A stretch of DNA of 62,172 bases from Cyanobium sp. FGCU6 (GCA_024958655.1 JANWUR010000021.1:1-62172); one strand, 5' to 3'. Shown: positions 33,718-45,388, counted from the first letter of the stretch. Made by a program: numbers and translations. Notes: generated by a model not told the origin, from the letters alone.

Positions 33718-34647
33718 ATGGGCCTTGCGATGGGCGCCTTCAGCCTGGTGGCGGCCCTGATTCAGCTGCACGGGGATCCGCTGGCCGGCGGGCGCCTCAC
33801 CGGCAGCGTGCGGCTGCCGCTGGAGCGGGCCCAGGGTGGCGACACCCCCGTGCTCACGTTCAGCAGCCCCCGCGGATCGGTGCGGCTGCTGCTCGACACC
33901 GGCGCCAGCTCCGCGATGCTCACGCCGGGGGCGGCGCAGCGCCTGGGCCTGGCCGCCCGCCCGCTTCCCCCCAGGGCCTTCGCCCTCTCGGGCGGCGGCC
34001 GCGGCTGCGAGCGGCTGCAACCGGCCCGCACCGCCCTGCCCGATCTCACGCTGCGGGGCGACGGCGAAGGCGTGAGCCTGCGGGGGGCGGAGGCCCTGGT
34101 GCTGGAGGTGGCGGCCCTGCCTAGCGGGGTGGACGGGGTGCTGGGAGCTCCCTCGCTGCGGCAGCTGCCGATCCGGGTGGATCCACCGGCCGGCCGGCTC
34201 AGCCTCGGCCGCACCGCCCTCGGCATCGGCCGTTCTCCAACCACCCCGCCCCGCCAGACGCTGCCGCTGGAGTGGCGGCGGGGGGTGCCGGTGGTGCGCC
34301 TGACCAGTGTGAGCGGGCCGGTGGAGGCCCTGGCCGACACCGGCGCGGAAGGCCTGTTCCTCAGTCCGGCCCTGGCGGCCCGCCTCCATCCGCTGGGCGC
34401 CCCCAAGCCGCTGCGGCTGGTGGGTTTCTGCGGCGAGCAGACGGTGCGTCGCCAGCCGTTCGCCGGCCTGGGCCTCCCCGGTGAGCCCCAGGGTCTGGAG
34501 GCGGTGCGGCCCGTGGAGGGCATCGTCACCGGCAACCCGATCTTCGGCGACCTGGGTGTGGAGGCGATCGTGGGGCAGGAGCTGCTGCGGCAGCGGGTGC
34601 AGCTCTGGCGGCTCGATGCTTCCGAGCCGCGCCTGGAGCTGTGGTGA
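33718..34647 (+). CDS. two-lobed retropepsin-like aspartic protease
   Basis: A 309-residue protein containing two aspartic-protease motifs: LLLDTGASS (D60) and ALADTGAEG (D207), each followed by a hydrophobic-Gly segment (VDGVLGAPSLRQLP and EAIVGQELLRQRV). Retropepsins normally have one DTG and work as dimers; two in one chain resembles the pepsin layout or a fused pair. A hydrophobic N-terminus (residues 3-18) could be a signal or anchor. Confidence 0.75.
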   Translation: MGLAMGAFSLVAALIQLHGDPLAGGRLTGSVRLPLERAQGGDTPVLTFSSPRGSVRLLLDTGASSAMLTPGAAQRLGLAARPLPPRAFALSGGGRGCERLQPARTALPDLTLRGDGEGVSLRGAEALVLEVAALPSGVDGVLGAPSLRQLPIRVDPPAGRLSLGRTALGIGRSPTTPPRQTLPLEWRRGVPVVRLTSVSGPVEALADTGAEGLFLSPALAARLHPLGAPKPLRLVGFCGEQTVRRQPFAGLGLPGEPQGLEAVRPVEGIVTGNPIFGDLGVEAIVGQELLRQRVQLWRLDASEPRLELW

Positions 34648-34677
34648 ACGCTCGGAGGCAGCCGCTCAGCCAGCCGA

Positions 34678-35571
34678 TCAGGGATAGGCGTTGGGCACGA
34701 AGAACTGCTCGTTGAGCGGCGGCCTGCGGTAGTCGCCGCCACTGCGACGGGGGCGGAGCTTGATCGCCGGCGGCGTCATGTCCTCGTAGGGCACCTTGCT
34801 GAGCAGATGGCGGATGCAGTTGAGCCGGGCCCGCCGCTTGTCGTCGGCCTCCACCGTGTACCAGGGGGCCTCGGGGATGTTGGTGTGGGCGAACATGTCG
34901 TCCTTGGCCCGTGAGAACTCCACCCAGCGGTCGCGGGATTCCAGATCCATCGGGCTCAGCTTCCAGCGCCGGGTGGGGTCTTCGATGCGGGAGCGGAAGC
35001 GGGCCTCCTGCTCCTCATCGGACACGGAGAACCAGTACTTGATCAGGGTGATGCCGCTGCACACCAGCATGCGCTCGAAGGCCGGGCACGACTGCAGGAA
35101 CTCCTGCACCTCCTCCGGGGTGCAGAACTCCATCACCCGCTCCACACCGGCGCGGTTGTACCAGCTGCGGTCGAAGACCACGATCTCGCCGGCCGAGGGG
35201 AAATGCGGCACGTAGCGCTGGAAGTACCACTGGGTCTTCTGGGTATCCGACGGGGTGCCGAGGGCCACGACGTTGCAGCCGCGGGGATTGAGGGGTTCGA
35301 CGATCCGCTTGATCGTGCCGCCCTTGCCGGCGGCATCCCGCCCCTCGAAGAGCACGATCAGCCGGTAGCCCACCGCCTTGATCCAGTACTGCATCTTCAC
35401 CAGTTCCACCTGCAGACGGGCCAGCTCCTTCTCGTAGAAGCCGCGATCGAGCTTGGGAGGACGTCCTTCGGAGTGGATGGCGAAGTCGTCGAGGATCGGT
35501 GAGGGCTCATAGCGGTCGGCCTGCTTGCCCTTCTTCTCGCTGGTCCTGGAACCGCCTTTGTCCTTGCCCAT
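34678..35571 (-). CDS. ppk2: polyphosphate kinase 2 (PPK2)
   Basis: A 297-residue PPK2-family kinase that moves phosphate between polyphosphate and nucleotides. Walker A is EGRDAAGKGGT (76-86), the lid/Walker B region is VVFDRSWYNRAGVERVMEF, and the motif FSRAKDDMFAHTNIPEAPWY is typical. The lysine-rich N-terminus is unstructured. It is read toward the aspartic protease gene. Confidence 0.93.
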   Translation of the reverse strand: MGKDKGGSRTSEKKGKQADRYEPSPILDDFAIHSEGRPPKLDRGFYEKELARLQVELVKMQYWIKAVGYRLIVLFEGRDAAGKGGTIKRIVEPLNPRGCNVVALGTPSDTQKTQWYFQRYVPHFPSAGEIVVFDRSWYNRAGVERVMEFCTPEEVQEFLQSCPAFERMLVCSGITLIKYWFSVSDEEQEARFRSRIEDPTRRWKLSPMDLESRDRWVEFSRAKDDMFAHTNIPEAPWYTVEADDKRRARLNCIRHLLSKVPYEDMTPPAIKLRPRRSGGDYRRPPLNEQFFVPNAYP

Positions 35572-35835
35572 GGCCGCAGGTCCTGTGCTGGCTTGCCTAC
35601 AAACTACAAACAGGCGCCAACAGAAATGCCCCCATCAGGTGAGGACGGGGGCATCTCCGGAGCTGCCACCGACAGGGGCGCTCGTGGTGCCGACGTGGTG
35701 GGTCCGCCGCCGGTGCACCGGTTGTAGCCGGAGCGATGGACGCTTCGGCTGCTGACCCTGGCAACTCGCCAGGAATCGCAACATCAGGCAAGGCAGCTCA
35801 GCCGAAGCGGTCGGGGCATTCGGCTTGAAGCCGGG
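35572..35835. other. intergenic region upstream of ppk2 with a strong hairpin
   Basis: ATGCCCCC (35626-35633) pairs with GGGGGCAT (35647-35654) to make an 8-base-pair stem about 55 bases upstream of ppk2. A short direct repeat, ACAAACTACAAAC, lies at about 35599-35611. No gene is convincing in the rest; a 64-codon minus-strand frame (35597-35791) has unlikely composition. Confidence 0.4.
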
Positions 35836-35994
35836 TCAGATCGCGCCGAGACGACCGGGGGCCCACTGGGCGATCAGCTGCTCGATCTGGGCCAGCCGGT
35901 AGCGGCTGCGCTCATCGGGCAGGCGCTGGTATTCAGCCTGCTGGGCCCTCAGCCGGGCCTCGAAGGCTTGGAGGACGGGATGGTTGTCGTTCAC
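35836..35994 (-). CDS. 52-residue hypothetical protein
   Basis: A short helical protein from GTG 35994: VLQAFEARLRAQQAEYQRLP and DERSRYRLAQIEQLIAQWAP. The amphipathic coil pattern looks real; a much longer frame to 36792 overlaps the opposing gene. Function unknown. Confidence 0.45.
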   Translation of the reverse strand: MNDNHPVLQAFEARLRAQQAEYQRLPDERSRYRLAQIEQLIAQWAPGRLGAI

Positions 35995-36159
35995 GCCAGA
36001 GATGCGAGCGAACCTGAATCTTAAGCGAATCCAAAGAGCCGCGCCATCAGCCCGCAAGGTCCCGGGTCCTGGGCCAGCGCGAGCCCGCCAGACAGCAGCG
36101 ATCGCCACGGGCGGGATCCGCCCTGCTGCAGCACAATCCGGCGGCCCAGTCCGTGCGCG

Positions 36160-36888
36160 ATGTCCAACGATCCCTCCGAGCGCTCCCCCGGGTTGGACTG
36201 CAAGTCCACCACCGCGAGTGGTTCGTGGGTGCCGCTGTGGTTGTTGAGCGCCCCCGCCGCCCCTGTCGCCAGGCCGCTGGGGATCCACACGTTCAACGCC
36301 TTGAAGCCAGCGGTCAACCTGGCAAGGGGTAGCTCCACCGTGGGGACCCGCGCCGATGGCAGCCGGGCGAACCTGCACCAGGCCGCCTCCGCGGCCGCTC
36401 CTCCGGCCCAGCGCGAGCCTTCGGCGACGAATCAGGCCCGGGTGGGCGCCGGATTCCGTGGCAGCGGGGCCGACCTTCTGGGCGGGCCCCTGAGCCTGGC
36501 GGATCTGGTGGAAGCTCCTCTGTGGCCCTCCGCTCGCCCGACACGGCCGGACCCATGGCCCCAGGCGCAAACGGCTGATCCTCTCGCCACTCGCTGGAAC
36601 GACCATCTGCGGGCCCTGGTGAAGCACACGCCGCTGGTGCTGCCGGTGGAAGTGGTTCGGCTGCGGTGCGGCGCCGGGGATCGTGCCCAGGTGATCCCCA
36701 TGGCGCTCTGGCCGGATGGCAGCGCCACCACCAATGTCGAAACCCCGAGCCCCGGCAGCCGGCAGCTCGCCCACGACTGGGTCCGCAGCCAACCTCCCCC
36801 GGCGGAGGGCAGCGTGCGACCGGTGGTGATGGTGATCGAACCGGCGGTCGCCCGGACGGCCGTGCCAGGCCCGGGGCCAGGCCCCTGA
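36160..36888 (+). CDS. orphan protein with TonB-C-terminal-like domain
   Basis: A 242-residue protein, unrecognised by name. Residues about 145-232 form a domain shared with the protein at 57532-58467: DPL, then WxxHLRALV, LPVEVVRL, VIPMALWPDGSATTNVETPS and GSVRPVVMVIEP. The strand-loop order resembles TonB C-terminal domains (beta strand, DG, SSP, helix, VRPV strand). The first half is Pro/Ala/Ser-rich and low-complexity with a weak hydrophobic segment (WVPLWLLSAPAAPVA), the usual place of a membrane anchor. No ExbB/ExbD lies next to it. Confidence 0.6.
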   Translation: MSNDPSERSPGLDCKSTTASGSWVPLWLLSAPAAPVARPLGIHTFNALKPAVNLARGSSTVGTRADGSRANLHQAASAAAPPAQREPSATNQARVGAGFRGSGADLLGGPLSLADLVEAPLWPSARPTRPDPWPQAQTADPLATRWNDHLRALVKHTPLVLPVEVVRLRCGAGDRAQVIPMALWPDGSATTNVETPSPGSRQLAHDWVRSQPPPAEGSVRPVVMVIEPAVARTAVPGPGPGP

Positions 36889-37340
36889 AGTCAGGCATGA
36901 ATGCCTATGGCACCCGCTCCGGTACAGGACGACAGTGGTGTCACGAACCAGGAGGGTCCAGCGATGGAAGACACACCACCCGGTCAGCCGTCAGGAGTTC
37001 GTTGACTGCAGGCCCCTGCTCCAACAGTCTCGATTCGATCCACGGTCGTCCGGTTCCTGCGAGAACCACCCGATGCACCGCCTGAGGTGCCCCCGGGTCA
37101 GCACGTCGACCGATCGCCTGGATGCCATGGCCCCAGGTGCCGCCCTCGGCAGCTCCGACACCCAATTCATCCTTCGATGCAACGATCGCTGGCACGATCG
37201 TTATCCCGCTGACGACACATTGATGGCGACCGCATGACGGCCCGGATCCTCGTAACCGGCCACATCACCCATCCCCGGCCCTGACAGGCCCATCGTCCGT
37301 TCAGCTTTTTTTCAGCCATTGCCACGAAGACGTTCACACC
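36889..37340. other. intergenic region without a convincing gene
   Basis: About 450 bases of lower GC. A minus-strand frame (36941-37195) has protein-like segments such as VHRVVLAGTGRPWIESRLL but mixed third positions and no start signal, and a plus-strand frame (36935-37237) overlaps it. An unrecognised small RNA ending at the 37341 terminator is possible. Confidence 0.3.
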
Positions 37341-37372
37341 GGCCCGGTCCCCTCAGGGATCGGGCCTCTCTT
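37341..37372 (+). terminator. intrinsic terminator-like hairpin
   Basis: GGCCCGGTCCC (37341-37351) pairs with GGGATCGGGCC (37356-37366), 11 base pairs with one G-T pair and a four-base loop, followed by TCTCTTC. It terminates something read from the left although no gene was recognised there. Confidence 0.6.
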
Positions 37373-37419
37373 CGCGACGTAGCGGTCAGTAGAATCGCTG
37401 GCCCGAAGCCATCGCAGCC

Positions 37420-37653
37420 ATGCTCATCGGCGAGATCTTCCTGGAGACCATGGCCACGGGGATCATCACCCAGGAGGAGATCGACTGGCTGACCACCCAC
37501 CAGTCGACCTTCGAACGCGACGAGGAGGCCAAGGCGCTGAAAATCGGCCGCCTGCTCGATGGGGGGGAGATCCAGATCGGCTGCCGCCTGCTTGGCACCC
37601 ACCGCCCTGTGGTGGAGCAGGAAGGAGCCCCGGGGGAGGCTTCGGCCGCCTGA
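37420..37653 (+). CDS. small conserved-looking hypothetical protein
   Basis: A 77-residue protein: an N-terminal helix (LIGEIFLETMATGIITQEEI), a middle helix with RDEEAKALKIGRLLDGGEI, and a less ordered end. A -10-like TAGAAT lies at about 37389-37394. Unknown function; the well-formed N-terminus and normal codon use support a real gene. Confidence 0.65.
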   Translation: MLIGEIFLETMATGIITQEEIDWLTTHQSTFERDEEAKALKIGRLLDGGEIQIGCRLLGTHRPVVEQEGAPGEASAA

Positions 37654-37683
37654 TCGTCGGCCTGGGCGTGGGCCGGAACGCCT

Positions 37684-38625
37684 TCAGCCAGCGGCCGCCA
37701 GCGCCCCACCGCAGCTGGAGCCGCTGCCGGCCGTGCAACCGAAGCAGTGGTCGGCCACGGCGATCGCAGCCCCGGCGGGGTCGATGGCGAGCAGATCGCG
37801 CAGATGGCCCAGGGCCGGGTTGCCGGCGGGCAGCCCCAGCATCTGGTTGAAGTCGCAGTCGTGGAGGTGGCCCTGCCAGTCGACGCTGATCAAGCTGCGG
37901 CACATCACCGCCGCCAGGTTGGCGGGATTGTGTTGGCTGCGCAGCAGGTGGAGATAGGCGTCCAGGCTTCCCTCGGCCGCCAGCGAAGCGGCGAAGCGGT
38001 GGATCGGCATGTTGGCCAGGGCATGGAGCCGATGGAACGCGATGCCGTAGGCGTCGCGCAGCACCCGCCGGTAGTCGGCCTCGAGGGCGGCCTGGGGCGG
38101 CGGGAGCGTGGGGCCCTGGGGGTTGAAGACGAGGGTGAGATCGAGGTCGCTGCCGGGGTGGCCATAGCCGAGGGCGTTGAGGCGACGCAGGCCGGCGATG
38201 CTGCGCGCAAACACGCCGCTGCCGCGCTGGCGATCCACGTTCGCCTCCTGGTAGCAGGGCAGGGAGGCCACCACGCGCACGCCCTGCTCGGCCAGGAACG
38301 CGGCCAGGTCCTCCTGGCCGGGCTCGCTGAGGATCGTGAGGTTGCAGCGGTCGATCACCGCCACCCCCAGCGCCCGGGCCTGGCGCACCAGATCGCGGAA
38401 GCCGGGATGCAGCTCCGGGGCGCCACCGGTGAGATCGAGGCAGCTGATTCGGCGGGCCTGGAGCACCGGGGCGATCAGGGCCAGGGTGGCGGCGTCCATG
38501 CTCTCGGTGCGCGTGGGGCCGGCATCCACATGGCAGTGGCGGCAGGCCTGGTTGCAGCGGTAGCCGAGGTTCACCTGCAGGGTGGTGAGGGCACCACGGC
38601 GCAGCGCCGGGAAGGCGGAGCCCAT
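37684..38625 (-). CDS. arsS: ArsS-type radical SAM enzyme (arsenosugar biosynthesis)
   Basis: A 313-residue radical S-adenosylmethionine enzyme. CX3CX2C is at C24, C28 and C31 (GYRCNQACRHCHVDAGP), and a C-terminal cysteine group (HCFGCTAGSGSSCGG) may bind a second cluster. LTGGAPELHPGF is the SAM-binding GGxP-like loop. This matches ArsS, which makes the deoxyadenosyl step of arsenosugar synthesis. ArsM and other ars genes are not adjacent. Start MGSAFPA gives the family layout. Confidence 0.82.
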   Translation of the reverse strand: MGSAFPALRRGALTTLQVNLGYRCNQACRHCHVDAGPTRTESMDAATLALIAPVLQARRISCLDLTGGAPELHPGFRDLVRQARALGVAVIDRCNLTILSEPGQEDLAAFLAEQGVRVVASLPCYQEANVDRQRGSGVFARSIAGLRRLNALGYGHPGSDLDLTLVFNPQGPTLPPPQAALEADYRRVLRDAYGIAFHRLHALANMPIHRFAASLAAEGSLDAYLHLLRSQHNPANLAAVMCRSLISVDWQGHLHDCDFNQMLGLPAGNPALGHLRDLLAIDPAGAAIAVADHCFGCTAGSGSSCGGALAAAG

Positions 38626-38794
38626 GAAGGGAGGCCGGTGGGGCCGGTGGCGGATGGCACCGAACGTACCGCCCGGACAGCGCCCGCGGCGGCCTGGGTC
38701 ACCCGCAGGTGCGTGGGTCACCCGGCGGTGCCGTCTTGCCAGCTCCAGCACGTCCGGGTCACAGTCCTGGCAGATGCGGCGCGACGCCCTGCCG

Positions 38795-39859
38795 ATGACC
38801 GATCTGTTCACGCCCCTCACCCTGGGCCCCCTCACCCTGCCCAATCGGCTGGTGATGGCTCCCCTCACCCGCTGCCGGGCCGAGGACGGGCACGTTCCGG
38901 GCGCCCTGATGGCCACCTACTACGCCCAGCGCGCCAGCGCCGGCCTGATCGTGGCCGAAGCCACGATGGCGATGGAAGGCAACTCGGCCTTCGCCCGCGA
39001 GCCGGGCATCCACGCAGAGGCGCAGGTGGAGGGCTGGCGCCGCGTCACCGAGGCGGTGCACGCCGCCGGCGGCCGGATCGTTCTGCAGATCTGGCACGGC
39101 GGTCGCGCCTGCCACCCCCTGCTCAACGGCGGGCGCGTGCCGGTGGCCCCCAGTGCCATCGCCATCAGCGGCGACGAGGTGCACACCCCGGAAGGCAAGA
39201 AGCCCTACACGGTGCCCCGGGCCCTGGCGGATGACGAGCTGCCGGCGATCGTGGCGGGTTTCCGCCGCGCCGCCCGCAACGCCACCGCCGCCGGCTTCGA
39301 CGGCGTGGAGGTGCACGGAGCCAACGGCTACCTGATCGACCAGTTCCTGCGCGACGGCACCAACCGGCGCCAGGGCCCCTATGGCGGGCCGCTGGAACAC
39401 CGGGCCCGGCTGCTGCTGGAGGTGCTGGCGGCGGTGCGGGGGGAAACGCCGCTGATGGGGCTGCGGCTGTCGCCGCTGAACTCCTACAACGACATCAGGG
39501 ACAGCGATCCGGTGGGGCTCGCCACCTGGCTGGGGGAGCACCTCAACGACCGGGGGCTCGACTACCTGCACCTGATGCGCGGCGATTTCCTCGGCCTCCA
39601 GCAGGGCGACGTGCTCCCCCCCGTGCGCGAGCGCTTCCGCGGCCCGCTGATCGCGAACATGGGCTATGACGCGGCGGAAGCCGACGCCGCCATCGCCGCG
39701 GGAGCGGTGGATGCCGTGGCGTTCGGCTCCGCCTTCCTCGCCAACCCCGATCTGCCGGAGCGCCTGCGGCAGGGGGCCCCGCTCAACGCCGTGGATCCCT
39801 CCACCTTCTACAGCCCCGGTCCCGCGGGCTACACCGACTACCCCTTCCTGCCCCGATGA
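38795..39859 (+). CDS. ene-reductase of the Old Yellow Enzyme family (NemA-like)
   Basis: A 354-residue FMN enzyme reducing activated C=C bonds with NAD(P)H. MAPLTRCRA, the flavin-binding QIWHGGRA, the catalytic HGANGYLIDQFLRDGTNRR and FGSAFLANPDLPERL are clear. ATG 38795 starts the TIM barrel properly. Its stop overlaps the FMN-reductase start in an ATGA, and a pirin gene follows, forming a redox/xenobiotic operon. Confidence 0.92.
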   Translation: MTDLFTPLTLGPLTLPNRLVMAPLTRCRAEDGHVPGALMATYYAQRASAGLIVAEATMAMEGNSAFAREPGIHAEAQVEGWRRVTEAVHAAGGRIVLQIWHGGRACHPLLNGGRVPVAPSAIAISGDEVHTPEGKKPYTVPRALADDELPAIVAGFRRAARNATAAGFDGVEVHGANGYLIDQFLRDGTNRRQGPYGGPLEHRARLLLEVLAAVRGETPLMGLRLSPLNSYNDIRDSDPVGLATWLGEHLNDRGLDYLHLMRGDFLGLQQGDVLPPVRERFRGPLIANMGYDAAEADAAIAAGAVDAVAFGSAFLANPDLPERLRQGAPLNAVDPSTFYSPGPAGYTDYPFLPR

Positions 39860-40380
39860 GCCCCGCCCCCGACGTTCTGGTGATCGCCGCCAGCAGCGGC
39901 GAGAACCTGAAGCTGGCCGACCGCTTCGGCGCGGCCGCCCGCCAGCAGGGCCTCAGCGCCGAGGTGCTCGACCTCACCACCCTCGATCTGCCCCTCTACA
40001 ACCCCCGGCTGCACGCCGCCGCCGGCGTGCCGGCGAGCGTGCCGGCGCTGAGCCGGCGGATGGCGGCCGTGCCCCGCTGGGTGATCTGCGCCCCCGAGTA
40101 CAACGGCTCGATCCCGCCGGTGCTGACCAGCGCCATCGCCTGGCTGTCGGTGCAGGGCGACGACTTCCGGCTGCTGTTCAACGGCCGCCCGATCGCGATC
40201 GCCAGCCATTCCGGCGGCGGCGGGGTGGAGGTGCTCACCGCCCTGCGCATCCAGCTGGCCCACCTCGGCGCCCACGTGGTGGGCCGCCAGCTGGTGGCCA
40301 CCCGCGCCAGGCCCGCCGCCGACGACAGCATCGACGACATCGTCGCCCGCCTGGCCCAGCTCCAGCCCCTTCAGCTCTGA
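39856..40380 (+). CDS. NAD(P)H-dependent FMN reductase-like flavoprotein
   Basis: A 174-residue flavodoxin-fold protein. VIAASSGENLKLADRF binds the FMN phosphate, APEYNGSIPPVLTSAIAWL is the classic PEYNxSIP motif and SHSGGGGVEVLTALR the second flavin loop. Coupled by four-base overlap to the ene-reductase, which may accept its reduced flavin or share its stress role. Confidence 0.88.
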   Translation: MSPAPDVLVIAASSGENLKLADRFGAAARQQGLSAEVLDLTTLDLPLYNPRLHAAAGVPASVPALSRRMAAVPRWVICAPEYNGSIPPVLTSAIAWLSVQGDDFRLLFNGRPIAIASHSGGGGVEVLTALRIQLAHLGAHVVGRQLVATRARPAADDSIDDIVARLAQLQPLQL

Positions 40381-40389
40381 GATCCCACC

Positions 40390-41163
<774 letters not shown>

Positions 41164-41224
41164 TCCTCTGGCCGTCGGCAAGCTGGGCGACAGAATCAGC
41201 GGCGGGACGGCGAGAATGCCGCGG

Positions 41225-41653
41225 ATGCAAACCCAGGCCCCCCTGCTGACCACCGCGGCGATGCTCGAGCCGCCGCGTGGCTACCGTCCGCTGGCCTGGT
41301 TGGGGCTGGTGGCCAATGTGCTGGTGATCCCGTCGGTGCTGGCGGTGATCCTGCGCGATCCCACCTGGCGGGCCACCCACATCGCCGTGGGGGCCGGGGC
41401 GGTGCTGCCCACGGCGGTGGTGGGCATCGTGGCCGCCATCGCCCTGCTGCGCTGGCGGCACTGGGGCCAGGTGCTGGCGATCGTGGCCCTGTCGATGAGC
41501 CTGGCGGTGGCGCTGCCCTACGGGATCGTGCGCCTGGTGCTGGTGGAGGCGGGGCGCGGCACCCTGGCGGTGCTGGCTCCACTGCTGTGGACCCTGAACA
41601 CGGCGGTTCTGGTGTTCTGGTGCCGTCCGGCGATCCGCCGTTATCTGCGCTGA
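41225..41653 (+). CDS. hypothetical four-helix membrane protein
   Basis: A 142-residue protein with four hydrophobic segments (WLGLVANVLVIPSVLAVIL, GAVLPTAVVGIVAAIALL, VLAIVALSMSLAVALPYGI, LLWTLNTAVLVFW) and a basic C-terminus. Function unknown. An ATG three codons upstream (41216) is possible. It is separate from the pirin operon by 61 bases. Confidence 0.65.
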   Translation: MQTQAPLLTTAAMLEPPRGYRPLAWLGLVANVLVIPSVLAVILRDPTWRATHIAVGAGAVLPTAVVGIVAAIALLRWRHWGQVLAIVALSMSLAVALPYGIVRLVLVEAGRGTLAVLAPLLWTLNTAVLVFWCRPAIRRYLR

Positions 41654-41722
41654 GCGGCCTGGATGCGGATCGCGGGCAGGATGGTCAATCGGTAGCAACG
41701 GCGCCACACGAAGGGGTAGGCG

Positions 41723-41750
41723 TGAAGATTGGATGATGGGCCAAGCTTCA
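41723..41750 (+). promoter_or_regulatory. stem-loop just upstream of glnN
   Basis: TGAAGATTGG (41723-41732) and CCAAGCTTCA (41741-41750) can pair with one mismatch around an 8-base loop, ending seven bases before the glnN start. It could mask the ribosome-binding site or act as an operator. No NtcA site (GTA-N8-TAC) was seen here. Confidence 0.35.
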
Positions 41751-41757
41751 CCATTCG

Positions 41758-43926
<2,169 letters not shown>

Positions 43927-43950
43927 GCCTCTGCGGCCCCCAGGGTTCCG

Positions 43951-45057
43951 ATGGACCGATCCCAGCCCATCGCCGTCGTGGGGGCCGGCAGCGCCGGCCT
44001 GCTGCTGGCGCTGCTGCTGCAGCGCCAGGGCCATGCGGTGACGCTGTTTGAGCGCTCGCCCCAGCTGCGCGACGAAGGGTGCGGCATCCTGCTGGTGAAG
44101 GCCGGCGTGGAGGCGATCGCCGCCGCCGGCATCCCGGGTCTGCTGGAGGAGCTCCTGGTGGCGGGCATCCCGGTGCAGCGGTTTCTGTTCCGCAACCTGC
44201 GCGGCGATCCGATCGAAACCAGCCCGGCGGAGCGGGCGGCGGGCGAGCTGCCCTCGCTGCTGATCCCCCGGCCGGCGATCCTCGGGGCCCTGGCCGAGCG
44301 GCTGGCGCCGGAGAGCTTCCGCCCCGGCGCCGAGCTGGTGGAGTGGCAGCAGGATGAGGCGGGCGTGCGGGCCCGCTTCGCCGACGGCAGCCGCTGGCAG
44401 GGGGCGCTGCTGGTGGGGGCTGACGGTCTGTTCTCGCGCGTGGCGCCTGCCCTGGTGCCCCAGCGGCGGCTGCACTACCTGGGCGACCGGGTCTGGCGAG
44501 GGGTGGTGCCCGATGGCACGTTCTGCGGCGACGGCGATTTCATCGTGTATGCGAGGGGGCGGGGCATCTACGCCAACGTGTTCGATCTGGGCCGGGCCGC
44601 TGACGGCACCCCCCTCACCCACTGGGGCTTCTTCCAGGAAGAACCGCTGCCGGCCGAGCGGCAGGAGCAGCGCCGGCTGCTGCGGGAGCCGGTGCCGGCG
44701 GCGGCGCTGGCCAAGCTGCCGGCCGATGTGGCCGGCCTGATCGCCGCCACGCCTGCGGAGGCGGTGGTTGCCAACTGGTCGTTCGACATCGATCCGCTGC
44801 CGCGGCTGGTGCAGGGGCGGGTGGCCCTGATCGGCGATGCGGGCCATGCGATGAGTTCGTCGCAGGCGCGGGGGATGACCGCCGGCCTGGAGGACGCGGT
44901 GGGACTGGCGGCCCGGCTGGCGGACGACGCCCCGGATCCGGCGGCGGCGCTGCAGGCCTGGGAGGCGGAGCGGCTGCCGGTGGTGCACGGGTATCAGACC
45001 CGCAGCCGGCAGGTGAGCGCCCGCACCGGCCGTCGGTCGCCGGCGAAGACGTCCTGA
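43951..45057 (+). CDS. FAD-dependent monooxygenase (PHBH-like)
   Basis: A 368-residue flavoprotein. AVVGAGSAGLLLALLLQRQG is the dinucleotide-binding GxGxxG, LVGADGLFSRV the DG motif and ALIGDAGHAMSSSQARGMTA the GD motif that contacts the FAD ribitol. Relatives hydroxylate aromatics or epoxidise carotenoids; the substrate is unknown. It follows glnN by 24 bases. Confidence 0.85.
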   Translation: MDRSQPIAVVGAGSAGLLLALLLQRQGHAVTLFERSPQLRDEGCGILLVKAGVEAIAAAGIPGLLEELLVAGIPVQRFLFRNLRGDPIETSPAERAAGELPSLLIPRPAILGALAERLAPESFRPGAELVEWQQDEAGVRARFADGSRWQGALLVGADGLFSRVAPALVPQRRLHYLGDRVWRGVVPDGTFCGDGDFIVYARGRGIYANVFDLGRAADGTPLTHWGFFQEEPLPAERQEQRRLLREPVPAAALAKLPADVAGLIAATPAEAVVANWSFDIDPLPRLVQGRVALIGDAGHAMSSSQARGMTAGLEDAVGLAARLADDAPDPAAALQAWEAERLPVVHGYQTRSRQVSARTGRRSPAKTS

Positions 45058-45067
45058 TGTCGCCATG

Positions 45068-45088
45068 GTGACAGTCTGGAGCTGTCAC
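45068..45088. promoter_or_regulatory. inverted repeat before a small gene
   Basis: GTGACAG (45068-45074) and CTGTCAC (45082-45088), perfect 7-base arms with a 7-base spacer, 10 bases after the monooxygenase stop and 34 bases before the next start. An operator or short hairpin; without a T-tract it is not a clear terminator. Confidence 0.35.
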
Positions 45089-45121
45089 ACCCGTCAGAGT
45101 ATGAGAACCGTCGCGCTGTGA

Positions 45122-45388
45122 ATGGTGGCCGTTCCTTCTGTTCCCGCAACCCTGGCCCAGAGTCTGAGCCAGCTCTATGGCACCGCCCGGCGATACCGCC
45201 TGGTGGATCAGAACGGCGATCCCCACCCCGTGTTGGACGACGTCTACGACACCTTGGAGGCCGCCTGGCTGGAGGCTGTGTCCTGGTGGCGTGAGGAAGT
45301 GGGTGGAGCGCACGAACCTGTGGGCATCGGCGTGGAAGTGAGCACCGCCAACGGCGACTGGCGCACCGTCCGCCCCCCCGGCCGCTGA
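45122..45388 (+). CDS. small hypothetical protein
   Basis: An 88-residue protein: LAQSLSQLYGTARRYRLVDQ, VLDDVYDTLEAAWLEAVSWW and a beta-like C-terminus with GVEVSTANGDWRTVRPPG. No membrane segment. The layout is typical of small conserved picocyanobacterial proteins, but no function is known. Confidence 0.65.
   Translation: MVAVPSVPATLAQSLSQLYGTARRYRLVDQNGDPHPVLDDVYDTLEAAWLEAVSWWREEVGGAHEPVGIGVEVSTANGDWRTVRPPGR

Noticed and set aside
36941..37195. 84-codon minus-strand frame with protein-like segments
   Set aside because: Mixed third codon positions, no start signal, and an equally long overlapping frame on the other strand.
41654..41757. NtcA box (GTA-N8-TAC) before glnN
   Set aside because: Searched by eye on both strands; no match with correct spacing.
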